Shown here: positions 6,418-7,688 of the stretch, in pieces
How positions within the stretch are numbered: position 1 is the first letter of the stretch
Layout: each line of letters starts with the position of its first letter
Assembly (NCBI GenBank): GCA_017630115.1
Contig: JAGBVY010000129.1
Coordinates: 1-7,688, forward strand
Direction of reading: 5' to 3'
Length of the DNA stretch: 7,688 nt
Source: Tidjanibacter sp.
GTDB lineage: Bacteria > Bacteroidota > Bacteroidia > Bacteroidales > Rikenellaceae
Notes under the pieces: model-generated
Told to the model about the DNA's origin: nothing
Seen by the model: only the letters and a program-made list of their open reading frames with translations
Database searches by the model: none
Position numbers and translations under genes: made by a program

Positions 6418-6449
6418 TTTCTTCGATTCGATTTTAGGCGCTATCTTTG
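6418..6449 (+). promoter_or_regulatory. Bacteroidota-type promoter for the serine dehydratase gene
   Basis: TATCTTTG at 6442-6449 is a full match to the -7 consensus TAnnTTTG. TTTC at 6418-6421 lies exactly 20 bases upstream as a near-consensus -33 element. Transcription should start near 6453-6459, giving a leader of about 65-70 bases before the ATG at 6523. It lies just past the preceding hairpin, which marks a separate transcription unit. Confidence 0.68.
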
Positions 6450-6474
6450 CCGCTCGAAAAGAGAAAACAAGTAA

Positions 6475-6489
6475 TTGGGATATTCCCAA
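6475..6489. promoter_or_regulatory. Palindrome in the serine dehydratase leader
   Basis: TTGGGA (6475-6480) and TCCCAA (6484-6489) form a 6-bp inverted repeat around TAT. It lies about 20-35 bases after the predicted transcription start and 33 bases before the ATG. It could be a protein-binding operator or a small leader hairpin. It is short enough to be chance. Confidence 0.3.
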
Positions 6490-6522
6490 GCGGATTTCTC
6501 CATAAGGTTAGTTAGCGCAGTT

Positions 6523-7688
6523 ATGAAATCTATCAAAGATATTTTCGTTACGGGCAAAGGTCCGTCCAGCAGCCATACTATGGGCCCTCGCAAGGCCTCG
6601 CAAAAATTTCTCGCCGAGCATACCGACGCAGCCGCCTTTCGCGTCACACTCTACGGCTCCCTTGCCGCCACAGGCAAGGGTCACCTTACCGATGTGGCCA
6701 TAGAGGAGGTGTTTGAGGGTGTAGCCCCTCTGGAAATTGTTTGGCGACCACAAGAGTTTCTCCCCTACCACCCCAATGCGATGCTCTTTGAGGCTCTCGA
6801 CTCCGAGGGAAGCACCACCAGCCAGCAGATAATTTACAGCGTTGGTGGCGGCAGCATCGTCTGTGAAGGCCAAGAGCCCGATCCCAGCGACGACATCTAC
6901 CCCCTTACTACAATGAGCGACATTATGGACTGGTGCAACTCTACGGGTCGCACCTACTGGGAGTATGTATTCCAACACGAAGGTCGTGATATTAAAGACT
7001 TTCTGAGGGAGGTGTGGAACAATATGCGTGCAGCCGTTGAGCGCGGTATCAACAACGAAGGCGCTCTGCCCGGGCCTCTGCATCTGCGTCGTAAGGCCGC
7101 CAGCTACTTTATCCGTTCGAGAGGCTACAAAGACAATCTGCGCACTCAGGGCCTACTCTTTGCCTACGCTCTTGCTGTAAGCGAGGAGAATGCCACCGGT
7201 GGCATTGTTGTAACAGCCCCAACGTGCGGTTCGAGTGGCGTAGTCCCCTCGGTGCTCTACCACCTGTGGGAAGAGTATGGCTTCAACGAGAACCAAATTA
7301 TCCACGCCCTTGCCACAGCAGGTCTGGTGGGAGCTGTGGTTAAGACCAACGCATCTGTTTCGGGTGCTGAGGTGGGTTGTCAAGGCGAGGTGGGCGTTGC
7401 TTGTGCAATGGCCGCAGCCGCCGCAAGCCAACTTATGGGAGGCTCTCCCGCCCAGATTGAGTATGCTGCCGAGATGGCTCTCGAACACCACCTCGGAATG
7501 ACCTGCGACCCTATGTGTGGACTGGTGCAAATCCCCTGTATCGAGCGTAACGCTATGGCTGCTGCACGAGCCCTCGACGCTCAAATCTACTCGTTCTACA
7601 CCGACGGCGCACACCGAGTGTCGTTTGACAGCGTTGTGAGCGTTATGAAACACACCGGCCACGACATCCCATCGCTCTACAAAGAGAC
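6523..7688 (+). CDS. sdaA: L-serine dehydratase (L-serine ammonia-lyase), iron-sulfur type, 3' end missing
   Basis: Cytosolic enzyme that converts L-serine to pyruvate and ammonia using a 4Fe-4S cluster. Translation from the ATG at 6523 gives 388 residues with no stop; the frame runs off the window and probably lacks only about 15 residues. The beta domain begins with GPSSSHTMGP (13-22), the substrate and cluster-adjacent loop. The alpha domain has TAPTCGSSGVVP (231-242). Cluster ligands are C286 (VGCQGEVG), C328 (TCDP) and C339 (QIPCIERN). Their spacing of 42 and 11 matches the type 2 Legionella enzyme, and both domains are on one chain. An extra Cys, C332, lies between the last two ligands. 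An in-frame stop at 6472 and no other ATG before 6523 support this start. It has its own promoter. It would consume serine from peptide breakdown, supplying pyruvate for fermentation. Confidence 0.95.
   Translation, partial: MKSIKDIFVTGKGPSSSHTMGPRKASQKFLAEHTDAAAFRVTLYGSLAATGKGHLTDVAIEEVFEGVAPLEIVWRPQEFLPYHPNAMLFEALDSEGSTTSQQIIYSVGGGSIVCEGQEPDPSDDIYPLTTMSDIMDWCNSTGRTYWEYVFQHEGRDIKDFLREVWNNMRAAVERGINNEGALPGPLHLRRKAASYFIRSRGYKDNLRTQGLLFAYALAVSEENATGGIVVTAPTCGSSGVVPSVLYHLWEEYGFNENQIIHALATAGLVGAVVKTNASVSGAEVGCQGEVGVACAMAAAAASQLMGGSPAQIEYAAEMALEHHLGMTCDPMCGLVQIPCIERNAMAAARALDAQIYSFYTDGAHRVSFDSVVSVMKHTGHDIPSLYKE

Noticed and set aside
6508..7083. Minus-strand open frame of 191 residues opposite the serine dehydratase
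   Set aside because: The + strand encodes a clear enzyme with correct cluster-ligand spacing, and the minus frame has no family signature.

Overview
This window comes from a Bacteroidales-type member of the Bacteroidota. The evidence is: a promoter close to the TTTG-N20-TAnnTTTG consensus of that phylum, AT-rich leaders without Shine-Dalgarno sequences, a DUF4923-type secreted protein, a DUF4988-like/BspA-like surface lipoprotein whose acidic residues follow the lipid-anchored Cys, and a single-chain L-serine dehydratase. Base composition is moderate and codon use is even across the genes. A gut or oral lineage such as Rikenellaceae is plausible, but the genus cannot be fixed from this sequence. 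All real genes lie on the + strand.

Bases 1-4822 look like one peptide-use transcription unit. It opens with the 3' three quarters of an OPT-family oligopeptide transporter (5' end outside the window). An 82-base gap with two families of short direct repeats leads to pepT (cytosolic tripeptide aminopeptidase). Gaps of 32 and 33 bases then lead to a secreted DUF4923-like protein and an exported papain-fold (bleomycin hydrolase/PepC-like) cysteine peptidase. A perfect 14-bp GC-rich hairpin with a T tract closes the unit. The inferred logic is peptide trimming in the periplasm by the C1 peptidase, import by OPT, and final tripeptide cleavage by PepT. The DUF4923-like protein is the unexplained member.

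Bases 4823-6412 hold one independent gene for a 492-residue surface lipoprotein. In order it has a lipobox, a short coiled coil, a beta-rich module, 14 uninterrupted Gly-X-Y (collagen-like) triplets without proline, a second copy of the beta module, an EF-hand-like loop, and ten 23-residue BspA/TpLRR leucine-rich repeats each carrying a Cys at the same position. A weaker hairpin follows it.

Bases 6413-7688 hold a good Bacteroidota promoter, a leader with a small palindrome, and the first 388 codons of an iron-sulfur L-serine dehydratase (serine to pyruvate and ammonia), cut by the window end. Its presence fits an organism that ferments amino acids released from peptides, though it is a separate transcription unit.

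No tRNA, rRNA, CRISPR array, insertion sequence or phage gene is seen. There is no gene-free stretch over 300 bases; the longest gaps are 167 bases (4728-4894) and 149 bases (6374-6522). I see no wholly new system. The most distinctive items are the collagen/LRR lipoprotein and the DUF4923-like gene embedded in the peptide operon.
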